A stretch of DNA of 64,000 nucleotides from JAVBSX01 sp031549565 (GTDB taxonomy: Bacteria; Planctomycetota; Planctomycetia; Pirellulales; Thermoguttaceae): the NCBI GenBank assembly GCA_031549565.1, contig JAVBPO010000119.1, forward strand, positions 15,922-79,921, in the 5' to 3' direction. Of this stretch, positions 25,358-33,448 are shown in pieces. Position numbers and translations under genes: made by a program. Below the pieces are notes generated by a model. That model was not told the origin of the DNA. It ran no database searches and was given only the letters and a program-made list of their open reading frames with translations. Numbering within the stretch: position 1 is the stretch's first letter; every line of letters begins with the position of its first letter.

Positions 25358-26383
25358 ATGACCGAACCGCCCCCCAACACACTCCAAACACGGGAATCGC
25401 AGCCGAACCGGTATCACTTGTTCCCGGCGTGGTTGAGTTTGATTTGCCCCGGACTCGGACAATTGGTCCAAGGGCGGGTCTCCGCGTTTTTCGGGCATTT
25501 CACGCTCTGGTTGCTCTGCCTGCCTGGGTTGGCGGGTATGATATTGGCTTTTTGCTTCACCAACGCCCCTGAGCTTATTATCCCATTCGGAATCATTACC
25601 TGCCTTTTCATCACGACGATTCTGTTTTCTGTGGTGGATACTACGGTTTGGCAGGAAGGAAATGAATCTTATCTGAAAAAACATCTCTGCTCTCTTGCAT
25701 GGATTAGTGTTTCGGCCAATCTGTTTTTTGACCTTTTCTTCATTCTTCCAGCGCTCCAAGCTCCGAGAGGCCCACACCCGGAAGTAAACTGCCTGAACAA
25801 CATAAAAAATATCGAGCTCGCTTTGCTCAATTATGAATGTGTAAACAATAAATTTCCACCGGCGTACACAGTCGATGAAAATGGCAAGCCGCTGCACAGT
25901 TGGCGGGTTTTGATCCTGCCGTACTTGGATGGAAAGAGCCTTTATCAAAAAATTCGGCTCGATGAACCTTGGGACAGCGAATACAACCGGCAGTTTCATT
26001 ATTCCGGGCCTAGGGTTTTCAAATGCCCTTCTTGGAATCGATTTCCGCCGGAGCAAACAAAAAATTCCGGATTTCTCTGCAATTATTCCGTCGTGGTCGG
26101 CGAAGAGACGTTGTTTCCGGGTGCAAAATCAATTGGCGGTTTGGACGACCTTCAAGACATAACGAACACGATCATGCTCGTTGAACGCTATACGCCGAAC
26201 TGGATGGATCCGACTCAAGAAATATCGTACGAAACGGCGTGCAAGGGAATCAACAAGGACGTGTTCGGCGTCGGCAGTTTTCACCCCGGCGGAACAAACG
26301 TCGGGTTCGCGGACGGAAGTGTTCGATTCCTGGAAAACGACGAAGATTTGACGCCGTATTTGAAAGCGAAGAAGTTGAAATAG
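25358..26383 (+). CDS. DUF1559 protein with polytopic membrane N-terminus
   Basis: The 341-residue protein ends in a DUF1559-like domain (NCLNNIKNIELALLNYE, LHSWRVLILPYLD, KCPSWNRFPPEQ) with the H-X9-DG motif HPGGTNVGFADG. Instead of the prepilin leader it has three or four membrane segments at about residues 20-135, beginning LFPAWLSLICPGLGQLVQGR. That PGLGQL...G pattern is typical of small membrane proteins near TM2/DUF5683-like families. The DUF1559 part is thus anchored by a multi-pass module. The in-frame stretch upstream of 25358 is arginine-rich and overlaps the HTH gene, so the Met of MTEPPPNTLQ is taken as the start. Confidence 0.75.
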   Translation: MTEPPPNTLQTRESQPNRYHLFPAWLSLICPGLGQLVQGRVSAFFGHFTLWLLCLPGLAGMILAFCFTNAPELIIPFGIITCLFITTILFSVVDTTVWQEGNESYLKKHLCSLAWISVSANLFFDLFFILPALQAPRGPHPEVNCLNNIKNIELALLNYECVNNKFPPAYTVDENGKPLHSWRVLILPYLDGKSLYQKIRLDEPWDSEYNRQFHYSGPRVFKCPSWNRFPPEQTKNSGFLCNYSVVVGEETLFPGAKSIGGLDDLQDITNTIMLVERYTPNWMDPTQEISYETACKGINKDVFGVGSFHPGGTNVGFADGSVRFLENDEDLTPYLKAKKLK

Positions 26384-26416
26384 TATTTCACCAACACCTC
26401 ATTTGACGCAAAAATC

Positions 26417-27745
26417 ATGATTATGACACCATCCTCCCGACGTGAATTTTTAAAATCTTCCTCCGCCTTGGTCGCCGCGACTTTTGCGACGCCGCTGATT
26501 ATTCCCCGGTCCGCGCTCGCTCAGGACGGTGTTCCCGGCGCCAACGAGCGGATCGGCGTTGCCGGGATCGGCGTCGGACGGCAGGGGAGCGGCGTGTTTG
26601 CCGAAGCCGTTCGTCATAAAGCCGCGCAAGCCGTTTGCGTTTGCGACGTTTTTCTGCCGCGTGCCGAAGAGATCGCCAAAAAAGCCGGCGTCAAAGACGC
26701 GTACCAGGATTACCGCAAAGTCCTCGACCGCAAGGATGTCGACGCGATCGTCACGGCGACGCCGGAACATTGGCGCTCGCTCATCTGCGTCAACGCCGCT
26801 TTGGCCGGAAAGCATATCTACGCGGAAAAGCCGATCACGCTGACCGTGGAAGACGGAAAGCTCATGCTCAAAGCCGCTCGGAAGAACAACGTCGTTTTTC
26901 AATGCGGGAGTATGCAACGGTCGTACCGCGAAAATTATCTCGGCTGCAAAATGATTCAGGATGGTAAGCTCGGCAAGATTACCGAAGTGATCGCGGCGAA
27001 TTACGAAACACCTTGGCTTTGCAATCTTCCGGCGCAACCGATTCCGGACGGCCTCGATTGGGAAATGTGGTGCGGGCCGACGGAGCCGATTCCGTATCAT
27101 ATCGACCTTTTCACGCCGCGCGCCAATCCGGGTTGGCTTTCGTTTCGCCCCTATTCCGGCGGCGAAATGACCGGCTGGGGAACGCACGGTTTCGACCAAA
27201 TTCAGTGCGCTCTGCAAATGGATGACACCGGCCCGGTCGAAATTCTCGTCGATGGGGGAAAATTGGACCCGCCGACTTACGACAAACCGGAATCCGCGCA
27301 ACGCGGGAATAAGATTTGCTCCGAGCCGCGTTTGAAATACCGTTACGCCAACGGTGTCACGGTCCATTTGGGCAAAGACGGCGTCGAAGGAAACCGGGGC
27401 GGCGCGATTTTTCTCGGCGACAAGGCGAAGGCGGAAATCTTCCGGGCTCGGGTCCAGAGCAATCCGCAGGAGTTGGTCGACGAGTATTTCAAGGAACACG
27501 CCGATTTGAAATTACCGTCGCATGTCGCCGATTGGATCGAATGTATTCCGGACCGCAAGCGTCCGCTCGGCGACATCGAAAGCGGACATCGAACAGCGAC
27601 GATCTGTCATTTGCTGAATATCGCACGGTACTTGGGACGTTCGCTCCGTTGGGATCCGGACAAAGAAATTTTCCCAGACGACGCCGAAGCGAACGCTTGG
27701 CTCTCCCGCCCGCACCGCAAAGGATACGAATTACCGAATGTCTAG
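26417..27745 (+). CDS. Tat-exported Gfo/Idh/MocA family oxidoreductase
   Basis: The 442-residue protein has a twin-arginine signal (SSRREFLKSSSALVAA) ending near ALAQDG. The Rossmann fold follows with GVAGIGVGRQG, and the canonical catalytic motif GKHIYAEKPITL contains the EKP triad missing in the paralog at 1528-2745. The C-terminal domain has YSGGEMTGWGTHGFDQIQ, typical of planctomycete exported members. An NAD(P)-dependent sugar or polyol oxidoreductase role is likely; the substrate is unknown. Translation may begin at the first Met or at the second, two codons later. A family B repeat lies downstream. Confidence 0.88.
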   Translation: MIMTPSSRREFLKSSSALVAATFATPLIIPRSALAQDGVPGANERIGVAGIGVGRQGSGVFAEAVRHKAAQAVCVCDVFLPRAEEIAKKAGVKDAYQDYRKVLDRKDVDAIVTATPEHWRSLICVNAALAGKHIYAEKPITLTVEDGKLMLKAARKNNVVFQCGSMQRSYRENYLGCKMIQDGKLGKITEVIAANYETPWLCNLPAQPIPDGLDWEMWCGPTEPIPYHIDLFTPRANPGWLSFRPYSGGEMTGWGTHGFDQIQCALQMDDTGPVEILVDGGKLDPPTYDKPESAQRGNKICSEPRLKYRYANGVTVHLGKDGVEGNRGGAIFLGDKAKAEIFRARVQSNPQELVDEYFKEHADLKLPSHVADWIECIPDRKRPLGDIESGHRTATICHLLNIARYLGRSLRWDPDKEIFPDDAEANAWLSRPHRKGYELPNV

Positions 27746-27761
27746 CGAACGTAAGGCCGCA

Positions 27762-27931
27762 AATTGACGGGCAAGTTTTGTCATTCTGAGCGCAGTGTAC
27801 TCACGAAGTGAAGAATCTGGTGGATCCGCCAACACGCTGTGCAAAACGGGCATGGCTGGAAACCAGATGCTTCGGAGTACTTCAGCATGACATGAGCGAC
27901 ACGTTATTCATAAACTTGCCGCTTATTTTCT
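27762..27931. repeat. Family B palindromic element, long variant
   Basis: The core at 27779-27892 starts TGTCATTCTGAG and ends TCAGCATGACA. Read on the minus strand, both the core and the flank (AGAAAATAAGCGGCAAG) match the copy at 2875-3050. It lies about 125 bases before ftsH. Confidence 0.75.
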
Positions 27932-28056
27932 AGCGAAAGCTTTATTGTTCGATTGGGCGGATCATCCGACCTCTTTGCGTAAGCCGTTCTCTCCGGTAAA
28001 ATCACGGGACGGGCGTATCGTCGAGTAACTCTCCACCTTCTCTATCACATCGTTTC

Positions 28057-30132
28057 ATGTTTTTATTCGCGGAAGAAACCGGGCAATCGAGGGAAGAGGA
28101 GAATTCCGCGCAGAAAAAACGAGCGACTGGAAACGAACCGAAGCCCGACCGTGATTCTCGCGACGAACCCGGCGCTCCGCAAACTCCGCGACCGAAACCG
28201 CCGGTTTCCGACGGGAACGGAGCTTTCTGGTTGATCATGGTCTCGGCGATCGCGCTGGTCTTTCTGCTCAGCTCTTACATGCAGAAAGCGAAAACCGAAA
28301 TCCCCATCGGCGAGTTGTTTCAGTTGATCGACCAGGGAACGCCGGAACAGAACCCCAACGCGGAAATCACCATTCTGGAAGGTCCGAAAACGAACCAAAT
28401 CCAGGTTCGGTACACGCAACTGGACAACCTCGTCGTCGGCCCCTACGAAATTAAGGGGACCGTGACCCGGGAAGTCGTTTATCCGCCGGACAAGGCGTCC
28501 AATGCCGTTCCGAACACTCCGTTCGTGTCCGGTCGACAGGGATTCAGTAACGACAATAACGCGCTCCAGCAGCGATTGGAGAAAAACGGGTTCAAAAATT
28601 ACCGCGCCGAAAATCCGCCCGGTTTTTTGCACGTCTACGGTCCGACGCTTCTTTTGCTCGCGATCACGATTCCGCTGATGATCTTTATTTTCCGGAAAAT
28701 TGGCGGCTCCGGGGCAGTCGCGTTCGGTCGTTCCCGGGGACGACAGGTCGATCAGGAAGAGATCGACGTGACATTTCACGACGTCGCCGGAGTCGACGAA
28801 GCGGTCGAAGAACTCAAGGAAATCGTCGAATTCCTGAAAACGCCGGAAAAATTCCAAGTGCTCGGCGGTCGAATTCCGCGCGGTGTCCTTTTGATCGGCC
28901 CGCCCGGAACCGGGAAAACGATCCTCGCCAAAGCGGTTGCCGGGGAAGCGAGCGTTCCGTTTTTCACGCTCAGCGGCTCCGATTTCGTCGAACTTTACGT
29001 CGGCGTCGGCGCGGCCCGGGTCCGGGATCTGTTTGCGCAAGCGGAGCGGCGAAGTCCTTGCATCATTTTCATCGACGAACTCGACGCGATCGGCAAAACC
29101 CGCGGGCGCCGCGACGGAGCCGATTACGAACGGGAACAGACGCTCAACGCATTGCTGGTGGAGATGGACGGGTTCGGAACGAATACGGGAACGATCGTCA
29201 TGGCCGCGACGAATCGTCCGGAAACGCTCGATCCGGCCCTTTTGCGACCGGGCCGATTCGACCGACAGGTGCTCGTCGACCGTCCGGATATCCAAGGGCG
29301 GGAAGAGATTCTTCGCGTCCACACGAAAAAGGTCAAAATGGACCCGTCGATCGATTTGAAGGAAATCGCATCGATCACTTCCGGCTTCGTCGGAGCGGAC
29401 TTGGCGGCTTTGGTCAACGAAGCGGCGCTTTTGGCGGCTCGAACCGGAAAGAAAATGGTCACGATCGAGGAATTTTCCGAAGGAGTGGAACGGATCACGG
29501 CCGGTCTGCAAAAGCGGCGTCGCGTGATCCTGCCGGAAGAAAAGAAACGGATCGCGTACCACGAAAGCGGACACGCGTTGGCCGCCCATTTGATTCCAGG
29601 AACGGATCCGGTCCATAAAGTGTCGATCATTCCGCGTGGTATCGCGGCTCTGGGATACACGCTGCAAAGGCCGGAAGACGACCGATACTTGTTGACCCGA
29701 ACGGAATTGGAAAGCCGGATCCAGGTTCTCATGGGCGGAACCGTCGCCGAGGAGCTCGTTTTCGTCGACTTTTCGACCGGTGCGCAGAACGACTTGGAGC
29801 GGGCGACCGAAATCGCGCGGAGCATGGTCATGGATTTCGGAATGAGCCGATTGGGTCGAATCAATTACCGGGAAAATCCCCGCGGCGGCTTTCTCGGCGA
29901 CGGTGGTTTTCTCGGCGGACGGCTGCACAGCGAAAAAACGGCGTGGGAAATCGACCAGGAGATTCACCGGATTCTCGAATCGCTGTACGAAAAAACGAAA
30001 GAATTGCTCCAAAGCCGCCGCGACACGCTGGACGACCTGTCCGGGGCCCTTTTGGAAAAAGAAGTGCTCGACACGGAAGAACTGGCGGCGATCATCGGCG
30101 CACAAGTTGCCCCGTCGCCCGCGATTGGTTAG
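28057..30132 (+). CDS. ftsH: ATP-dependent zinc metalloprotease FtsH
   Basis: The 691-residue AAA+ protease degrades misfolded and regulatory membrane proteins at the inner membrane. A hydrophilic Pro/Lys/Glu-rich N-tail of about 55 residues precedes TM1 (about 57-75). A periplasmic domain follows, then TM2 (about 190-210). The AAA module has Walker A GPPGTGKT near 283, Walker B IIFIDELDAIG near 335 and the second region of homology RPETLDPALLRPGRFD. The zinc site is HESGH near 502 (the usual form is HEAGH), and the third ligand region is NDLERATEIARSMV. The cytoplasmic N-tail is longer than in E. coli, which starts with TM1. Its stop codon lies within a palindrome shared with the convergent antiporter gene. 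Confidence 0.95.
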   Translation: MFLFAEETGQSREEENSAQKKRATGNEPKPDRDSRDEPGAPQTPRPKPPVSDGNGAFWLIMVSAIALVFLLSSYMQKAKTEIPIGELFQLIDQGTPEQNPNAEITILEGPKTNQIQVRYTQLDNLVVGPYEIKGTVTREVVYPPDKASNAVPNTPFVSGRQGFSNDNNALQQRLEKNGFKNYRAENPPGFLHVYGPTLLLLAITIPLMIFIFRKIGGSGAVAFGRSRGRQVDQEEIDVTFHDVAGVDEAVEELKEIVEFLKTPEKFQVLGGRIPRGVLLIGPPGTGKTILAKAVAGEASVPFFTLSGSDFVELYVGVGAARVRDLFAQAERRSPCIIFIDELDAIGKTRGRRDGADYEREQTLNALLVEMDGFGTNTGTIVMAATNRPETLDPALLRPGRFDRQVLVDRPDIQGREEILRVHTKKVKMDPSIDLKEIASITSGFVGADLAALVNEAALLAARTGKKMVTIEEFSEGVERITAGLQKRRRVILPEEKKRIAYHESGHALAAHLIPGTDPVHKVSIIPRGIAALGYTLQRPEDDRYLLTRTELESRIQVLMGGTVAEELVFVDFSTGAQNDLERATEIARSMVMDFGMSRLGRINYRENPRGGFLGDGGFLGGRLHSEKTAWEIDQEIHRILESLYEKTKELLQSRRDTLDDLSGALLEKEVLDTEELAAIIGAQVAPSPAIG

Positions 30133-30185
30133 CCCGTCGCCTGCGACGGGCTTGACACAGCGGTTCGCGGGCGAACCGGCTAACG
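30129..30185. terminator. Palindromic spacer between convergent ftsH and antiporter genes
   Basis: Two hairpins are visible: AGCCCGTCGC CT GCGACGGGCT, then GCGGTTCGC with GCGAACCGGC. The whole is bounded by GGTTAGCC and GGCTAACG, which are inverted. The TAG stop of each flanking gene lies in these end repeats. There is no U-tract, so termination is inferred from position and stem strength only. Confidence 0.5.
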
Positions 30186-31892
30186 GGTGCCGCGCGGACG
30201 GTGCAGCAGCCGGGTGCGGATTCGTTCGAGGTATTCGTCGGTCCGCTTTTCGTCGATGCCGAGCCGTTCGAACGATTGCCGGAGCATTTCGATGCCGACT
30301 TGATGTTCCGGCTGAATGAAACCATCGAGTCGCAGTTCGTCGAGCAGTTCGGCTCCGTCGTGTCCTTCGTATTGCACAATAAAAGGGACATCGGGTCGGA
30401 TTTCCTGTGCGGCTTCGACGATCGCCCGGATGGTATTACGGTTTTTCGCCGTAACCAGCACCGTTTTCGCCGAATCGATTCCCGCGGCTTGTAAGATCAA
30501 ACGCTGGTGCGGTTCGCCGAACAGGACGTTCAATTTCTCCATCTGCGCGAAAACGAACATCTGGTGGTTCGGTTCGACGATGACGTACGGAATCTCCAGC
30601 TCGGAGAGCGCCCGGCCGATATACCGCGCCAAATAACGCCCCCCGGCGATAATGACGTGGTCGGTCAGTTTCGTTTCCGTAACCGTGATCGTCGCGTGTC
30701 GGTCCCGGCTGAACCATTTTTGCGACCAGCGGTAAAGCGGCGCGGTCAACAACGAAATCGGCGGACCGATCAGCATCGAAACGACGATCATGTTCAGAAT
30801 GTACGAGTATTCCGTTCCCGTGATGATGCCGTTTTGGAGCGAGGAGCTGATCACGACGAATCCGATTTCGGAAATCGGGAGCATCCCGAGCAGGGCGGCG
30901 TAAGGAATCACGTTGCGGTACCCGAAGCTCCAGGTCAAAACCGCGAGGATGATACCACGTCCCAAACAGGCGACGGAAACCAGCACGAGAATCGTCCCGA
31001 AATGCGTGACGATGAACAGGGGATCCAAAAGCATCCCGACCGAAACGAAAAACAACAGCGCGAAGATGTCGCGGACCGGCGTCATTTCGCTCAACGCCTT
31101 GTGCGCGTAGTCGGATCCGGCAAGCACCAGCCCGGCGACGAACGCCCCGAACGAAAGTGACAGGCCGAACTTGTAGGAGACGTAGCCGACCCCCAAACTG
31201 ACGACGATCACGGACAGCAGGAAAATTTCCTGCGACTTCCAACTTGCGACGAATTTCAAAAACGCCGGGATGACGCGGCTGCCGAACAGGACCATCAAGG
31301 CGACGAACAAAGCGACCATGAATATCGGCTGCATGAATCCGAGAAATGACGCCCCCGCGTCCATTCCCTTGAACCCGATCAACACGATCATCAGCGGCAG
31401 GACCATGACGTCCTGGACGATCGACATGCCGAGCGTGACACGACCCGACAACGCGGAAACGTAACCGGTCGTAACGAGCGATTTGAGGATCACCGCCGTA
31501 CTGGAGGAGATGATGGAAATCGCGAGACAAAAACTGGCGAGCGTATTCCACTGGAAAAACCGGCCGAGAAGAAAACCTAACAGGAGCGTGAGCGCGACTT
31601 GGATGACCGCCCCGAATCCGGCGATTTTCCCGATCGGCTTGAGTTCCTGGATCGAAAATTCGACGCCGAGCGTAAACAACAGCAGCGCGACACCGATTTC
31701 GGCGAGGATTTGAATCTGCTGCACGTCTTTGACGACGTACCCGCCGGTATTCGGTCCAACGATGATTCCCGCGACGATATAGCCGAGGATCAACGGCTGC
31801 TTGAAAACCCTCGCGAGAATTCCGCCGAAAAGTCCGGCAACGATAATCACGATCAGGTCGGCAACGAAATCGATGTTTTCCATGGGAATCAT
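30180..31892 (-). CDS. CPA2-family cation:proton antiporter with TrkA-N-like domain
   Basis: The 570-residue protein has about 12-13 membrane segments over residues 8-390, of the KefB/KefC/RosB type: QPLILGYIVAGIIVGP, LLLFTLGVEF, SIISSSTAVILKSL and FFVSVGMLLDP. The last of these carries the Asp region of the transport site. A cytoplasmic Rossmann-like domain follows from about residue 410 (DHVIIAGGRYLARYIG, then IVEPNHQMF). Its nucleotide motif is AGGRYLARYIG rather than GxGxxG. It probably exchanges K+ or Na+ for H+ under nucleotide or redox control. The start at 31892 abuts a GCTAAC palindrome; a second Met three codons later is equally plausible. Confidence 0.88.
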   Translation of the reverse strand: MIPMENIDFVADLIVIIVAGLFGGILARVFKQPLILGYIVAGIIVGPNTGGYVVKDVQQIQILAEIGVALLLFTLGVEFSIQELKPIGKIAGFGAVIQVALTLLLGFLLGRFFQWNTLASFCLAISIISSSTAVILKSLVTTGYVSALSGRVTLGMSIVQDVMVLPLMIVLIGFKGMDAGASFLGFMQPIFMVALFVALMVLFGSRVIPAFLKFVASWKSQEIFLLSVIVVSLGVGYVSYKFGLSLSFGAFVAGLVLAGSDYAHKALSEMTPVRDIFALLFFVSVGMLLDPLFIVTHFGTILVLVSVACLGRGIILAVLTWSFGYRNVIPYAALLGMLPISEIGFVVISSSLQNGIITGTEYSYILNMIVVSMLIGPPISLLTAPLYRWSQKWFSRDRHATITVTETKLTDHVIIAGGRYLARYIGRALSELEIPYVIVEPNHQMFVFAQMEKLNVLFGEPHQRLILQAAGIDSAKTVLVTAKNRNTIRAIVEAAQEIRPDVPFIVQYEGHDGAELLDELRLDGFIQPEHQVGIEMLRQSFERLGIDEKRTDEYLERIRTRLLHRPRGTR

Positions 31893-31893
31893 C

Positions 31894-31920
31894 AGCCCGG
31901 GGCAGGCCCCGGGGCTAACG
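31894..31920. repeat. GCTAAC-bounded GC palindrome, copy 1
   Basis: AGCCCGGGGC AGG CCCCGGGGCT type stem followed by AACG. A near-identical element is at 58007-58035. Both lie immediately beside the 5' or 3' end of a gene. Confidence 0.65.
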
Positions 31921-31999
31921 TGTGGTATAATGAAACCGATTTTGATGGGGATTTCCCCGTGGATCAGTGGAACTGTTTAATAGTATACCCCAACGTAAC

Positions 32000-32203
32000 A
32001 TGGACTGCAAAAAGAATACGAACCTGACGAATTGCACCTGCACCTACACATCCTGCTCGCGGCGGGGCGTTTGCTGCGAGTGCATCATGCATCATTTGAA
32101 GAAGCGTCAACTTCCCGGCTGCGTTTTTTCCCCCGAAGGGGAAGCGACTTACGACCGCTCGTTCGAACACTTCGCGAAACTGGTGATGGACAAGAAAGTG
32201 TGA
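32000..32203 (+). CDS. Small cysteine-rich DUF6485-type protein
   Basis: The 67-residue protein has eight cysteines in its first 41 residues (positions 3, 12, 14, 19, 25, 26, 28 and 41) and a HH pair at 31-32. The pattern is CKKNTNLTNCTCTYTSC, then RGVCCECIMHH, LPGC and TYDRSFEHF. This matches the small family annotated as DUF6485, probably a zinc- or iron-sulfur-binding protein of unknown role. The Met at 32000 begins the conserved part; 11 further in-frame residues upstream do not fit. It is divergent from the antiporter gene, and a family A repeat follows its stop codon. Confidence 0.75.
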   Translation: MDCKKNTNLTNCTCTYTSCSRRGVCCECIMHHLKKRQLPGCVFSPEGEATYDRSFEHFAKLVMDKKV

Positions 32204-32211
32204 GCGTTCCT

Positions 32212-32337
32212 CCTGGGACCGCAGGCTTCCAGCCTGCCAGAGAACGGCTCAAGGATGTTTGCAGGGCGTCCTTTCGCTTCATTTGCAGGCTGGAAGCCCG
32301 CAGACCCAGGTGCAGGCAAGATGCCTGCGGTCCCAGG
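32212..32337. repeat. Family A GC-rich palindromic element, full length (126 bp)
   Basis: It has the same 15-bp inverted ends as the copy at 9323-9449 but lies in the opposite orientation. The internal order GCAGGCTGGAAGCCCGC, then GCAGGCAAGATGCCTGC is preserved on the minus strand. The central 30-40 bases are least conserved, although GGACGCCCTGCAAAC is shared. Confidence 0.85.
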
Positions 32338-32359
32338 AAACACTTTACAGCATCAGTGT

Positions 32360-32965
32360 TCAGACACGGATGATCCGCGATTCCGTAATGATTCCGTTGA
32401 GCGGAATGTCGTGCGGCTCGGTCGGGATCTGGTCAAGAATTTGGCAGTCGAACGCCAATGCGAGCTTCGGAACCGGTTCGTCCCGTTGCGAATCGCACTG
32501 TGCGAAGAATCGGTCGTAATAGCCCGCTCCGCGCCCGAGCCGACCGCCGTTGGAATCAAAAGCGAGGCCCGGTGTGAGGATCAAGCCAAGCTCGTCCGGC
32601 AGAACCCGCCGCAACGGATCGGCTTTCAGGTCCGGATGCGGTTCCAGAATCCCGAGCGTTTGCGGAACCAGCTCCGAAAGCGATTCCAACCGAAAGAGCT
32701 CAATCTCACCATCTTCGCAGTACGGAACGACGAGCAGACTCTTCGACCGTTCTAAAATAAAATACTCTTCGAAAAACCGTGTCGTGTGGACTTCGGTCGG
32801 CAGATTCGCGAAAACAACGGTCAACTTTTCCGCGAAAACGGCGTCCTGAAACTCCGGAAGCCGGGCGAGGTTTCTCCAAATCGCATCGCTTCGCTGCTCC
32901 CGTTCCGCAAGGTTCCGGAGCGTTTGCTTCATTGCCAAACGTAGTTCAGCTTTCGTGAAAGACAT
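32360..32965 (-). CDS. 5-formyltetrahydrofolate cyclo-ligase
   Basis: The 201-residue protein converts 5-formyl-THF to 5,10-methenyl-THF with ATP, rescuing the folate pool. The N-terminal helix KAELRLAMKQTLRNL corresponds to the family's basic R-K-rich start. PHPDLKADP and PDELGLILTPGLAFD follow, and the nucleotide-binding signature NGGRLGRGAGYYDRF is near residue 138. Length and order are canonical for the family (YgfA/FAU1 type). It is a single gene; the folate link with the MTHFR-like gene at 55 kb is metabolic only. Confidence 0.9.
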   Translation of the reverse strand: MSFTKAELRLAMKQTLRNLAEREQRSDAIWRNLARLPEFQDAVFAEKLTVVFANLPTEVHTTRFFEEYFILERSKSLLVVPYCEDGEIELFRLESLSELVPQTLGILEPHPDLKADPLRRVLPDELGLILTPGLAFDSNGGRLGRGAGYYDRFFAQCDSQRDEPVPKLALAFDCQILDQIPTEPHDIPLNGIITESRIIRV

Positions 32966-33156
32966 TCAATAAAACAGATTGCGGAAAATGGGGGAAATAG
33001 TCAAAAGGAATCCAATCTCTCTTTCCTCTCGATTTTACCGGAGTTGGCGCCGCAAATCAATAAATTGGCCGGGGGCGTTCTCCGAAGTCGATGGGATTAC
33101 AACGCGGGCGAGGCGTCCGCGCTCCATGAGCCTCCGCTCCTTTCAAGTTGCTTCCC

Positions 33157-33333
33157 ATGAACGAATCGCTGCAAAAAATTCTGGAAATCGACTCGCGACA
33201 CAACGACCTTTTGGACCGCTTGGACGATCTGGACGCGAAAATTCTCTCCGTTCTGGAGGAGTGGACGAACCGAATCCCCGCCGAGCCGGTTGCCGGTTCG
33301 ACGGTACCCGTCGTTGAAACAGTCGCGACGTAG
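33157..33333 (+). CDS. Small acidic helical protein, unknown
   Basis: A 58-residue frame reads MNESLQKILEIDSRHNDLLDRLDDLDAKILSVLEEWT and then a Pro/Val-rich tail. The first 40 residues form a convincing amphipathic helix or short coiled coil with heptad leucines. I do not recognise a family. The codon use resembles neighbouring genes, the ATG follows a spacer without other genes, and the downstream transporter gene is in the same direction. An in-frame TTG three codons earlier is a weaker start. The stop codon TAG is the first triplet of the heptamer repeat that follows. Confidence 0.5.
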   Translation: MNESLQKILEIDSRHNDLLDRLDDLDAKILSVLEEWTNRIPAEPVAGSTVPVVETVAT

Positions 33334-33444
33334 GATAGACTATTGACAGCTACAGACGGCAGACGACGGTGGAAGGGGGTATTTTTCTCCTACTATCCGT
33401 TTGTCTTCATAAGTCTGTCCTCTGTCCTCAGTCGTCTATCCTCA
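33331..33444. repeat. Heptamer-arm palindrome, GACAGAC type
   Basis: Left arm units TAGGATA, GACTATT, GACAGCT, ACAGACG, GCAGACG; right arm GTCTGTC, CTCTGTC, CTCAGTC, GTCTATC, CTCAATT. It occupies the whole space between the small ORF and the ATG at 33449. Confidence 0.78.
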
Positions 33445-33448
33445 ATTT

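Noticed and set aside
28063..30105. Long minus-strand open frame opposite ftsH
   Set aside because: FtsH is unmistakable on the other strand; the antisense frame has low-complexity Arg/Asp/Phe composition and no recognisable domain.
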